From Aliivibrio fischeri (GTDB taxonomy: Bacteria; Pseudomonadota; Gammaproteobacteria; Enterobacterales; Vibrionaceae), in assembly GCA_038993745.2 (NCBI GenBank), contig CP160630.1, forward strand, positions 248,001-312,000: DNA of 64,000 bases, given 5' to 3'. The stretch's first letter is position 1; every line of letters begins with the position of its first letter. The notes beneath the pieces are model-generated. The model had not been told where the DNA came from and searched no databases. It saw only the letters and a list, made by a program, of their open reading frames with translations. A program made the translations under genes and the position numbers. This document shows positions 8,784 through 18,005 of this stretch, piece after piece.

Positions 8784-10105
8784 ATGTGGAATAATTATTA
8801 TCGAGCACTGTTGGTATTAGTTTTATTACCTATATCATTTGTTAGTTTAGCGGGCAATATTATTAATATGTCAGAAGGTGATTCGCAAGTCATCTTAGCC
8901 AATAAGGACGTTGGTTCTGTATTTGTATCTGATCCAAAAATCGCAGATTACCAAGTAATAGAAAAGAAAAAAGTTATTGTTTATGGGAAAAAATAGGGCA
9001 GAGCTCTGTGATGGTTTTTGATAGAAATGGTCATACCCTTGCAAATAAAAAGCTCATCGTAAATAAAAGTCTTGATTCTATAAAACAGTATATATCAGTC
9101 AAATACCCAGATGTTGATGTTGACGTTTTTAATATAGGTGAGCAAGTTGTACTTAGTGGAACGGTTTCAACCGAACAAGAGAAAGATGAAATAAATAATA
9201 TTGTTGGGCAGCTGCTTGATAAAGATGATGAAAAATTCACTTTTGAGCAAGACATGGAAGACCAAGATTATGAAATTCAGTTCATGGAAAGAACGGATTA
9301 CAAAGGGATTGTAAATAATATTGAGGTAGCTACAACAAAACAAGTGAATGTAAAAATCTCAATTGCTGAAGTATCACAGTCATTCTTACAAGATATTGGT
9401 ATTCAATATGGTACAGATGCGGCAGGTGTATTTATTCAACCACTTACTCACTTTAGTTCATCAGACATTATGTCCGTTATTACTGCTATTGGTAGCGATA
9501 CGGTAGGGCAAATATTAGCAGAGCCAAATCTATCGGTAGTTTCTGGAGAAAGTGCAAGCTTTTTAGTCGGTGGTGAATTGCCGGTTGTAACAACCGTAAA
9601 TAACAGCACCAATGTGATGTACAAAGAATATGGTGTGAGACTCGAGTTAATGGCCAAGGTTAAGAAAGATGACAAGATCACGCTTTCACTGGTTCCTGAA
9701 GTTAGTTCATTAGATATCCAATATGAAAATGACTCATATGATTTACCAGCTCTAAAAACTCGTCGTGCACGTACAACCGTTGAGCTTGGCGATGGGCAAA
9801 GTTTTGTTTTAGGTGGATTATTGAGCTCTGAAGATAAAGAAAGCCTTCAAAAAATTCCTTTCATTGGAGATATCCCAATTTTAGGTGCTTTATTTAGAGG
9901 TTCATCGACTAAGCGAAATAAAACTGAGTTACTTATTGTAGCAACGGTAAATTTAGTTAAGCCAATTCATTCTTCGCAAATACAACTGCCAATGATGAGA
10001 AAGACAACCACATTAAATCGCTTTTTTGCATTAGAAGATTCATATGTAACAGCCGGCGATAAATGGGCTAAAGAGTTATTAGCTATTGGAGGATTTAAAA
10101 AATGA
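8784..10105 (+). pseudogene. rcpA: rcpA/cpaC outer-membrane secretin, one-base frameshift
   Basis: The Tad secretin forms the outer-membrane pore for the pilus. The reading frame from 8784 carries a signal peptide and the pilus N-terminal domain, then stops at 8994-8996. The rest runs in another frame to 10105 and holds a BON-like segment (LSGTVSTEQEKDEI) and the secretin core (ILAEPNLSVVSGESASFLVGG, YGVRLELMAKV). The break is at GGG followed by six A and TAG near 8986; seven A would join the halves as YGKKIGQSSVMVF, which reads as an uninterrupted family sequence of about 440 residues. Without correction the product is a 70-residue fragment, and the pilus could not leave the cell. It may be a real mutation, slippage-corrected, or a sequencing error. 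Confidence 0.85.
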
Positions 10106-10638
10106 TCAATTGGAAAGGAATGTTATTTCTCCCATTAGTATTAATGACTGGTTGTGTTGAAAAAGTAAATGAACGTTTTGGCCCGGAAATAGATGTGTTT
10201 CCTGTAACGTATTCAGTATCTTTATCTAACACTCGTGAGTCAAAAATGTCGCTATCTACTTTTATCAGCGATCATAAAAAAGAACTTATTAACTATGGCG
10301 CAAATATTCAGTGGGTGAGCCAATCAGGAAATCGTTGGGCGAATGAAATAAAAAAACAATTAATTAAAGAAGGCGTAAATAAAGATTTAATTATTATTTC
10401 TCAGGGTGAAAAAGGTGATGTGTATTTCGATATTAAATTTTCTATCGTTGTGCATAAAACACAAGTATCTAGCTGCCAATATGCTGAACTTGGGGCTATT
10501 AACACAGTAGCAACGGGGTGTTTTATTGAAAATGCGCGTTGGTCATCAATGGTTAATCCACAGAAAATGTTAATAACACCATCAGTAGATCAAGAGCATA
10601 AAGAAGCTGAAGCAACAGCACCTGGAAAGGAGGAATAA
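10102..10638 (+). CDS. rcpB: Tad lipoprotein, RcpB/CpaD type
   Basis: A 178-residue outer-membrane lipoprotein with lipobox LMTGC (Cys near residue 17). The C-terminal part has the CpaD-like pattern CQYAELGAI followed by GCFIENARWSSMVNP. It overlaps rcpA by 4 bases (ATGA type) and precedes tadZ, the position rcpB takes in other tad loci. It probably stabilises or pilots the secretin. The N-terminal segment is weakly conserved, so the symbol rests partly on position. Confidence 0.75.
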   Translation: MINWKGMLFLPLVLMTGCVEKVNERFGPEIDVFPVTYSVSLSNTRESKMSLSTFISDHKKELINYGANIQWVSQSGNRWANEIKKQLIKEGVNKDLIIISQGEKGDVYFDIKFSIVVHKTQVSSCQYAELGAINTVATGCFIENARWSSMVNPQKMLITPSVDQEHKEAEATAPGKEE

Positions 10639-10639
10639 T

Positions 10640-11856
10640 ATGTTTGATTTATCAAACTCAATGAATCTACCTGTGAATAAAAAGCAAAACTTAGAACTTG
10701 TTCTTTTTCACCAAACAGATGAATACCGACAGTTAATAGAAGAAGTTTTCCGTTTTGAAGGGTATCAGAGCCTCTTGTACTAGATAATACCGAAGAAGTC
10801 GTTGCACAGCACGCTAGAAAGTACCCAAATCATATCATTATGATTGAACTTAATAATAGTCATCATGTTGTGAATGATATTGAGCGTATTAGCCATCTTT
10901 TACCTAATAATGCACCAGTTATCGTGTTAGGAAAAGAGAATTCAATATCTGTTATCCGTGCATTAAAAGACATGGGCTATTACTATTTATTTTGTCCTGC
11001 TACTAAGACTGAACTCTTTGATTTTGTAAGTGAAATCAATGAGAAAAACATGAAAAAAGAGTTAGGAAGTACGACAAGAAAAGCGAAGAAAATTGCTGTG
11101 TTAGGTGCTAAAGGTGGAGTTGGAACTTCGTTTATTGCAGCAGAACTTAGTAAAGAATTATCTGGTAGTCGTAATAGTTCGTGTGTTGTTGTTGATCATA
11201 ATATTCGAGGCGGCAACTTAGATATTATGCTTGGCATGAAACACTTTAAAAGACGAAAGCTAACTCAAGGTATGCTTCTTTCTAATTTGGATGTTGATTA
11301 TGCTACCAATATGGTAACTAAGTTGAATGATATGCTTTCATTACTCTCAATTGAATCTGACAATTTTTCAATTGAAGAAATGAAAGAATATATCAGTGTA
11401 TTGACGTCACAACTTGCGCTTCAAGCTAATTTTATTATTGAAGATCTTTCTGGTTCGGCAAGCGAGAAACTCAGTTATCTAACTAAATCAGCTGATGTTG
11501 ATGCTGTCGTGCTTGTTGCGGATCAAACGGTATCGAGTTTACGAGAAGCAGCTTTAGTTGTTAATACAATTAAAGAAAAGAATCTTCCAATCCGCGTAAT
11601 TGTGGTTGTTAATCATACTAAACCTGAAAAGTACTCAACAATAGAGTCACAAGAAGTAGAAAAGTATATTAATAAGAATATAGATGTGATTTGTCCATTT
11701 GAACCTAAGTTAGGTACGTATTTATTACATAGAGACAGTATTTATACAAAAGATATAGAAATTGCTCAAAGTTTAAATCGTATTACTGCTTTATTGCTTG
11801 GTGAAGAAGAAATCAAGAAATCAAGCTTGCTTAAGCGTTTAATTAAAAGGTTATAG
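10640..11856 (+). pseudogene. tadZ: tadZ/cpaE localisation ATPase, one-base frameshift
   Basis: TadZ places the pilus machine at the cell pole. An ATG at 10640, after a strong AGGAGG-like site, opens a frame of 47 codons that ends at TAG (10781-10783). The main part continues in another frame to 11856. Adding one base near 10766-10770 joins FRFEGYQ to PLVLDNTEEVVAQH, restoring the receiver-like N-terminal domain (about 1-130) ahead of the ParA/MinD-type ATPase domain, whose deviant Walker A motif is KGGVGTS. An internal ATG at 10840 would give a 338-residue protein that keeps the ATPase but lacks most of the N-terminal domain. The restored length is about 405 residues, normal for the family. 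Confidence 0.82.
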
Positions 11857-11858
11857 AT

Positions 11859-13145
11859 ATGGACCAAAATAAATCAATTTATATCGAAATTCGAGCTCAA
11901 ATTTTTGATGTATTAGATGCAGAAACGGTTAATTCATTAAGTAAAGAGCAGCTACATAATCAACTGAGTAATGCGATAGACCTGTTAATTGAGCGCCATG
12001 AATGGCCAGTAAGTACAATTGTGCGAGCTGAATACGTAACAAGTCTAGTAAATGAATTACAAGGTCTTGGGCCTCTTCAGGTATTAATGGAAGATGAATC
12101 TATTAGTGACATTATGATTAATGGACACGACAAGATTTTTATCGAACGAGCAGGTTTAGTTGAAGTCGCACCGGTTAGCTTCATTGATGAAGAACAACTA
12201 CTACATATAGCTAAGCGTGTTGCTTCTCAAGTTGGACGACGTGTTGATGATTCATCACCAACTTGTGATGCGCGTTTAGCTGACGGTAGTCGTGTAAATA
12301 TTGTTATTCCACCAATTGCCATTGATGGAACCTCTATGTCTATACGTAAATTTAAAAAAGACAGCATAGGTTTAGAGAAATTAACTGAATTTGGTGCGTT
12401 GAGTCCAGAAATGGCGCAGTTATTAATGATTGCATCCCGTTGTCGTTTGAATATTTTAATATCAGGTGGTACGGGTTCTGGTAAAACAACAATGCTGAAT
12501 GCGCTATCGCAATATATTTCAGAAAAAGAGCGTATCGTAACGATAGAAGATGCTGCTGAACTGAAATTACTTCAACCGCATGTAGTGAGATTAGAAACTC
12601 GAAATTCAGGGATTGAAGGTAACGGGGCAATTACTCAGCAAGACCTTGTTATTAATGCCTTACGTATGCGTCCTGACCGAATAATCGTTGGTGAGTGTCG
12701 TGGCGGTGAAGCTTTTCAAATGCTTCAAGCAATGAATACTGGCCATGACGGTTCAATGTCAACGCTCCATGCGAATACACCTCGTGATGCAATGGCTCGT
12801 GTAGAGGCAATGGTGATGATGGCAAGTAACAACTTACCGCTAGAAGCGATTCGTCGAACCATAGTTAGTGCTGTTGATATCGTAATTCAAATCAGCCGCT
12901 TACATGATGGAAGTCGTAAAGTAATGAGCATTACTGAGGTGATTGGTCTTGAAGGTAATAACGTTGTATTGGAAGAACTCTACAAATTTGAATCAACAGG
13001 CCAGAACACTCCAGAAGGGAAAATTATCGGTAATTATTCTACCACTGGTTTAATGCAACGATCGGTATTAGTTGAAAAAGCTCGATTCTTTGGATTAGAG
13101 CAGCAACTAAAAGCGGTATTTAATAAGTTTGATGAGGCGATATGA
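11859..13145 (+). CDS. tadA: Tad secretion ATPase TadA/CpaF
   Basis: A 428-residue hexameric ATPase of the VirB11/PulE type that powers Flp pilus assembly from the cytoplasmic side. Walker A is GGTGSGKTT at residues 203-211; the Asp box and Walker B region are in MRPDRIIVGECRGGE, followed by the His box stretch TGHDGSMSTLHAN. The N-terminal domain (1-170) is the usual CpaF type. It starts 3 bases after tadZ and overlaps tadB by 4 bases. The gene is intact. Confidence 0.93.
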   Translation: MDQNKSIYIEIRAQIFDVLDAETVNSLSKEQLHNQLSNAIDLLIERHEWPVSTIVRAEYVTSLVNELQGLGPLQVLMEDESISDIMINGHDKIFIERAGLVEVAPVSFIDEEQLLHIAKRVASQVGRRVDDSSPTCDARLADGSRVNIVIPPIAIDGTSMSIRKFKKDSIGLEKLTEFGALSPEMAQLLMIASRCRLNILISGGTGSGKTTMLNALSQYISEKERIVTIEDAAELKLLQPHVVRLETRNSGIEGNGAITQQDLVINALRMRPDRIIVGECRGGEAFQMLQAMNTGHDGSMSTLHANTPRDAMARVEAMVMMASNNLPLEAIRRTIVSAVDIVIQISRLHDGSRKVMSITEVIGLEGNNVVLEELYKFESTGQNTPEGKIIGNYSTTGLMQRSVLVEKARFFGLEQQLKAVFNKFDEAI

Positions 13146-14065
13146 TTTATTTTATTGCATTAGTTATCGGCATTTTGCTTATTTTATATTTATTAATGCC
13201 TCAAAGTAAAAAACATCATGAATATCTAAAAAAAAGTAATTTTTCAAGTTCTGATTTATCAAATGACGAAGACAAACAGGCAGTAAAATTAGAATCATTG
13301 TCTGATGAAACACTAAAGCAAAAATTACTTCGCTTTTTTAATAATACGTATCAGCAAGTGGACTCTCTAGCAAATATTAAAATACCTTTATATTGCGCGT
13401 TTTTAGTGGTTCTTGGAATATATATAAATAAGAGTTTTCTTCAAGCTAACCCTTTAATGATCGTTGCTATTACAGAAATTAGCGGCTTAATTTTTGGCGT
13501 TATGTGGTTAAGAAAACGAGAAAAGAACCGATTTGAAGAGTCTTTTCCTGATGCATTAAACATGATGTCTAGTGCGGTGAGTGCTGGTGAAGGAATTATG
13601 CAGGCGGTTGTGTTTGTTGGCCGTTCGTTAGATGGGAAAGTAGGGAAAGAATTCAAAAGAATGGGAGAGCAGTTACAGTTGGGAGAATCGCCAGATACTG
13701 TTTTTCGAAAGTCTTGTGAACGATTTCCATATCCATCATTTCAATTTTTTATTATTACTTTACGAACCAGTATGCAGCGAGGTGGACAACTAAAAGAGGT
13801 AATGAAGCGCCTAAATAGATTGATGTTTGGTGCAAGAGCGATTGAAAAGAAAAAACTGGCGTTAACTTCTGAGGCTAGAGCATCAGCAAAAATAGTCGCA
13901 GCAATTCCGTTTATTTTCTTATTTATGCTGCAATACCTTAGTCCTGAAAACTATGAATTTGTGATGTTTAATCCTGCGGGAAGACCAATATTATATTATG
14001 TGTTAATCAGTGAAAGTATTGGGATACTCATTATATGGTTATTGATGAGAGGAGTTCGTTCATAA
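13142..14065 (+). CDS. tadB: Tad inner-membrane platform protein TadB
   Basis: A 307-residue protein with a T2SSF/GspF-type domain. Hydrophobic segments are near residues 2-18, 82-125 and 250-303, and the cytoplasmic helical bundle around 135-240 includes FPDALNMMSSAVSAGEGIMQA. With TadC it forms the inner-membrane platform that couples TadA to pilin extrusion. The gene overlaps tadA by 4 bases and touches tadC in a TAATG arrangement. Confidence 0.9.
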   Translation: MIYFIALVIGILLILYLLMPQSKKHHEYLKKSNFSSSDLSNDEDKQAVKLESLSDETLKQKLLRFFNNTYQQVDSLANIKIPLYCAFLVVLGIYINKSFLQANPLMIVAITEISGLIFGVMWLRKREKNRFEESFPDALNMMSSAVSAGEGIMQAVVFVGRSLDGKVGKEFKRMGEQLQLGESPDTVFRKSCERFPYPSFQFFIITLRTSMQRGGQLKEVMKRLNRLMFGARAIEKKKLALTSEARASAKIVAAIPFIFLFMLQYLSPENYEFVMFNPAGRPILYYVLISESIGILIIWLLMRGVRS

Positions 14066-14946
14066 TGAATTCACAAACAATATTATTTATTGAGTTAGTT
14101 TCAGTATTTATTGGTATCTCTTTATTTTTATGGTTGTTAGTCCAAATTCTATTGCAACGTAAATTATTAGGTAAATATTTAGCAAAGCATAAAGAGTTTA
14201 ATAAAGATGATAATGTATTTGATAAAGTAGAGCGATTTTTACCTAGTGTCGCTTCGAATGATGCCGACAGCATTGAAAGAAAGTTTTATTCTGCCGGTTT
14301 ATACGAATCAAAATACGCTCATTTATATATGCCAGTTAAATATTTATCTGCAGCTATTGGCTCTGGGATAATTTATTTATTACTAGGTAAAGATTCATCA
14401 ATGACAACGCAAGTCGCATTAATGTGTATTTGGTTAGTTGTGTGTATTTCTATCCCCGATGCAATACTAAGTTCAAGAAAAAAAGCATTGGAAGAAAAAC
14501 TGTCTGGTCAATTACCGTATTTGTTAGATTTGCTAGCAATGTGTGTACATACCGGAATGACTATCGAATCATCATTAAGCTATCTAGCTAAAGAAATGCA
14601 AGGGTTTGATAAAGACTTAGCTCATATGATTGCAAGAACGAATGATAGAGCCAATATCGTTGGATTAGAGCCAGCTTTAGATGAGCTTTATGTTCGGGTA
14701 CCGACTAACGAAATGCGAAGTTTTGTTATGACGTTAAAACAAAGCCTACATTATGGTAGTTCGATATATGAAATATTAAATACATTAGCAGCTGATATTC
14801 GTAGTGTTCGCTTACTTTCGTTAGAAGAAAAAGTGGGAAAACTTGCAGCAAAAATGTCGGTACCACTTATTTTATTTATCATGATCCCCGTCGTGATATT
14901 AATTGCTGCTCCAGGAGTAATGAGGATGATGACAGGTGTATATTAA
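14065..14946 (+). CDS. tadC: Tad inner-membrane platform protein TadC
   Basis: A 293-residue partner of TadB with the same T2SSF fold: the central segment LPYLLDLLAMCVHTGMTIES and a C-terminal hydrophobic pair ending MIPVVILIAAPGVMRM. I place the start at the ATG 14065, which overlaps the last base of the tadB stop (TAATG) and suits coupled translation; an in-frame TTG 30 bases upstream lies inside tadB. Confidence 0.9.
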   Translation: MNSQTILFIELVSVFIGISLFLWLLVQILLQRKLLGKYLAKHKEFNKDDNVFDKVERFLPSVASNDADSIERKFYSAGLYESKYAHLYMPVKYLSAAIGSGIIYLLLGKDSSMTTQVALMCIWLVVCISIPDAILSSRKKALEEKLSGQLPYLLDLLAMCVHTGMTIESSLSYLAKEMQGFDKDLAHMIARTNDRANIVGLEPALDELYVRVPTNEMRSFVMTLKQSLHYGSSIYEILNTLAADIRSVRLLSLEEKVGKLAAKMSVPLILFIMIPVVILIAAPGVMRMMTGVY

Positions 14947-15679
14947 AAATATAGTAATAGGCTTACTTTTTGTTACGTTAGTTGGGTGTTCATCTAGTCC
15001 TGATACTGAAGAAACAAAAGAGAAAATTCTTATTAAAACAAATAATTATTCAGATTTGATTATTTTTTATAAGAATCAGTTAAAAGTATCTGAAGACCCT
15101 TATACTCGTGAAAAACTGGCGCAAGCCTATTTAGATTCTGGAGACCCAGATTCAGCACTTTTTGCTATCCAATATCTTAATGAAGATGACGATTCTCGAA
15201 GTATTTCTTCATTTTTAATTGAAGCAAATGCGCAGTTAGAATGCGGAATGTTAGAACCGGCTTTAGATACAGTAAATCGTGTATATAAATTAAATGAGGA
15301 TAACCCTGAAATTGAAAATTTATTAGGTGTTATTTATGCGAGTAAGCGTGATTTAGATAAATCTCGTCATTATTTCAATTTAGCAAGAAAGCATTTATAC
15401 AGTGATATTACGATAAAAAATAATTTGGCTATTCTCAATATTATTGAAGGTAAATATGACCAAGCAGTCAAATTATTATTACCAATATATATGAGTAATA
15501 AAAATGATGCCTTAGTACAAGCTAATTTAATGTTAGCAATGGCCAAAGCTGGCGATTTAGAGTTTATGGAAAAAGTATTGTCGCCGCAATTCAGTAAGCA
15601 AGAAATTGAAAGACGCTACTCAATTCTAAAAAATACTGAATCACATCGTGATGATACAAACCTGTTTGGAGCGGATTAA
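14936..15679 (+). CDS. tadD: Tad pilotin-like TPR lipoprotein TadD
   Basis: A 247-residue lipoprotein with lipobox LVGC (Cys near residue 18) and tetratricopeptide-like repeats from about residue 55 to 210, for example NPEIENLLGVIYASKRDLDKS. TadD proteins help the secretin reach the outer membrane. The start is a GTG at 14936 that overlaps tadC by 11 bases. The gene is intact. Confidence 0.85.
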   Translation: MYIKNIVIGLLFVTLVGCSSSPDTEETKEKILIKTNNYSDLIIFYKNQLKVSEDPYTREKLAQAYLDSGDPDSALFAIQYLNEDDDSRSISSFLIEANAQLECGMLEPALDTVNRVYKLNEDNPEIENLLGVIYASKRDLDKSRHYFNLARKHLYSDITIKNNLAILNIIEGKYDQAVKLLLPIYMSNKNDALVQANLMLAMAKAGDLEFMEKVLSPQFSKQEIERRYSILKNTESHRDDTNLFGAD

Positions 15680-15683
15680 CATC

Positions 15684-16171
15684 ATGAAAATTAAAAAGAA
15701 CAGGGGTGTGGCCAGTATTGAATTCGCAATGGGATTCATGATCTTTTGGTTGATTTGTATGGCTTGGGTTGAAATGAGTTATATGTCATATGTATCAGCA
15801 ATAAGTGATCTCATTATTTCTGAATCAGCTCGAGAATCTAAAACAGAAGATTCGGATTATCTGCAGGCGTTTACTGATGCTGTAAATGATAATCAATCGA
15901 TCTGGGGTAATGTGGTTGACCCAAGTAAATTTACGATGTCGATACAATACTTAAAGAGTGTAAACGAACTAGGTTCATTGGTTGAGCCATGTGTCGTTCC
16001 GATAGTGAGAGTACTGCTGAATGTGGTTCATCAAACAATAGTTCCATTGCTGTTTATCGAATTGATTATCGTTTTTCACCCATTTTTACTTATTTTATGG
16101 GATTTGAAGGTATTTTCAGCCGAGAAGATATTGTGATTCAGGAGTACGAACGTGATGCCTTTAAAGTTTAA
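15684..16171 (+). pseudogene. tadE: tadE pseudopilin, one-base frameshift
   Basis: TadE-like minor pilin. The N-terminus MKIKKNRGVASIEFAMGF holds a prepilin-type site (before VASIEFAMG with Glu at +5) and a membrane segment. The frame continues to 16136, but after Pro102 near 15989 the product becomes an atypical run of hydrophobic residues. In the next frame the same DNA encodes a family-like tail (MCRSDSEST, SSIAVYRIDYRFSPIF, EDIVIQEYERDAF) to a stop at 16169-16171. One extra base at about 15988 (for example GAGCCCATG) joins them into about 162 residues that would overlap the next gene by 17 bases, as usual for coupled genes. Confidence 0.75.
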
Positions 16172-16679
16172 ACAACGTGGGAACTTTACTGTTGAGTTTG
16201 CAATGGTAGGGCTAGGTCTTAGTTTAATTTTTATATTTAGTGCAGATGTAATAATAAAACTATCAATAAAAGGGAAGTTAGATCGGCTCTCTTATTCTCT
16301 TGTTAATGTTTTAAAAGAGCGAACACAGTTATATGACGAAGATTATTTAATAACGAACAGTGAAAGTAGCGAAATATTTAATATTGCAAAGAATTCACTG
16401 CGCCGCACATTAGGTAGTTATGAAGATGAACGTTTTGGCGCCGTTATTGAAGAGTTAACTTTTCGTGATATTGGTGCACCGAATACACCGGTTACGTATA
16501 ACTATGGCTCTTTTTCCTGTCCTTTATCTAAAAGGATCGGTGAGCTTGACTATTTATCAGTGGTTACCACATGGAAAGGCAAGCAACGTTATATCGTGTC
16601 ACCTTATGTTATCAAACAGACAATATGTTTGGTTCAGTCGTTGGTGAGTCATACACAGATGTCATTTCATCGTCAGTGA
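16155..16679 (+). CDS. tadF: Tad pseudopilin TadF-like
   Basis: About 174 residues. The N-terminus FKQRGNFTVEFAMVGLGLSL has the pseudopilin pattern: cleavage after Gly, Glu at +5 and a following hydrophobic helix. The rest is a small periplasmic domain. A GTG one codon upstream (16152) is an alternative start. It lies between tadE and tadG. The sequence beyond the N-terminus is poorly conserved, so the name rests on the pilin motif and gene order. Confidence 0.75.
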   Translation: MPLKFKQRGNFTVEFAMVGLGLSLIFIFSADVIIKLSIKGKLDRLSYSLVNVLKERTQLYDEDYLITNSESSEIFNIAKNSLRRTLGSYEDERFGAVIEELTFRDIGAPNTPVTYNYGSFSCPLSKRIGELDYLSVVTTWKGKQRYIVSPYVIKQTICLVQSLVSHTQMSFHRQ

Positions 16680-16694
16680 TGATTGGGAGGTAGT

Positions 16695-17966
16695 ATGAGA
16701 AATTTAAGAAAGCATCAGCAAGGTCACGCAGCCATTTTATTTGCAATGATGATACCTGCGTTGTTTGGAATATTTGCTTTAGCTAGTGATGGTGCTAGAG
16801 CTATTCAAACTAAAGCAAGAATAGAAGACGCCAGTGAGGTGGCAGCTCTTGCCATTTCAGCTCACAATGATCCTGATCAACCGGATAATGGCTCTTATAA
16901 TCCAAGTACTAGGAACAGACAAATAGTCGTGGATTATGTAAATGCTTACATTAGTGATATTGATGCTGTTACAGATATTAAAGTGGCAAAAAGACGCTGT
17001 GAATTAATTTCTGACTGCGTAGCTGGTTTATATAAAGGGGATGCGCGTTATTTGGAACATGAAATTGATGTGACAACAAGGCAAAACTCATGGTTTCCAG
17101 GTAATGAAGCTATAGAAGGAATGGGGGAAACGTTTTCAACACGTGGCAAGTCCTTGGCTCGTAAATATCAAAGTGAGGCCGTTGATGTGATGTTCGCTGC
17201 CGATTTTTCCGGTTCAATGCTAGATACTTGGAGTGGCAGCTCTAACCCTAAATATGTTGATCTAATTGAGATCATTAGAAATATTTCTGTTGAATTGCAG
17301 AAATTTAATGATTTACCAGAGAACCGCGATAAAAGCACGATGGGAATATCAGCATTTAGCACCTTTACTAATTCATTCACATCGGATACCGGTATTCAAT
17401 GTTCTCTATCTCAAGGTGTTAATAGTAAAAATAAACCAGGAAACTGGTTTCGACCTGTCAAACCTGCAAATACGGTTGCTAATATTTGGAATGAGAAAAC
17501 TGAAGATTATTGTAAATCGGGTGCTTATGCCGGTTTTCATGATGTCAATTTAACTTCAAATTTTAATTCTTTAAATGGTCAAGTAGGTAGCTTTTATGCA
17601 GGTGGAGGTACTGCCTCTTATCAAGCGCTAATTCGTGGAGCACAGCTACTCGATAGAGGACGTAATTCTCGACGTTTGTTGATCGTATTATCGGATGGTA
17701 TGGATAACGATAGAAACTTAGCTAATGGATTAGTTAGTAATGGCATGTGCCGTGAAATTCAAGCTGGTTTAGAGTCAGATAGAACACCAGATGGTAGACC
17801 GATTGCAGCAAAAATGGCAGTTATTGGGTTTGACTATGACCCATTCGCCAACAAAGCGTTAAAGGATTGTGTTGGAGAAAAGAATGTATACAAAGCAGAA
17901 GATGCGGATGAAGTCGAAGACATAATTCTAGAGTTAATAAACGAAGAAGTTGGCCATTTAAAATAA
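16695..17966 (+). CDS. tadG: Tad von Willebrand A protein TadG
   Basis: About 423 residues. An N-terminal TadE/G-like membrane segment (HQQGHAAILFAMMIPALFG) is followed by an extracytoplasmic domain with a von Willebrand A fold from about residue 165: the MIDAS motif is DFSGS, and further acidic residues are in VLSDGMDND. TadG is needed for pilus biogenesis or anchoring in other species. The start at 16695 follows GGGAGG with good spacing; an in-frame TTG at 16683 overlaps that site. Cys pairs in the domain suggest disulfides. Confidence 0.85.
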   Translation: MRNLRKHQQGHAAILFAMMIPALFGIFALASDGARAIQTKARIEDASEVAALAISAHNDPDQPDNGSYNPSTRNRQIVVDYVNAYISDIDAVTDIKVAKRRCELISDCVAGLYKGDARYLEHEIDVTTRQNSWFPGNEAIEGMGETFSTRGKSLARKYQSEAVDVMFAADFSGSMLDTWSGSSNPKYVDLIEIIRNISVELQKFNDLPENRDKSTMGISAFSTFTNSFTSDTGIQCSLSQGVNSKNKPGNWFRPVKPANTVANIWNEKTEDYCKSGAYAGFHDVNLTSNFNSLNGQVGSFYAGGGTASYQALIRGAQLLDRGRNSRRLLIVLSDGMDNDRNLANGLVSNGMCREIQAGLESDRTPDGRPIAAKMAVIGFDYDPFANKALKDCVGEKNVYKAEDADEVEDIILELINEEVGHLK

Positions 17967-18005
17967 TAATTTGACGTGTAATACGTTTAAAGTAGAGAGT
18001 AAAAA

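Noticed and set aside
8980..9000. Programmed -1 ribosomal frameshifting in rcpA
   Set aside because: The context G-AAA-AAA-T is not a canonical heptamer for tandem slippage, I saw no downstream stem or upstream Shine-Dalgarno-like stimulator, and five other genes carry the same kind of break without slippery sites.
11859..15679. Further frameshifts in tadA, tadB, tadC and tadD
   Set aside because: Each gene reads through with normal length, motifs and 1-11 base overlaps, so no break is needed.
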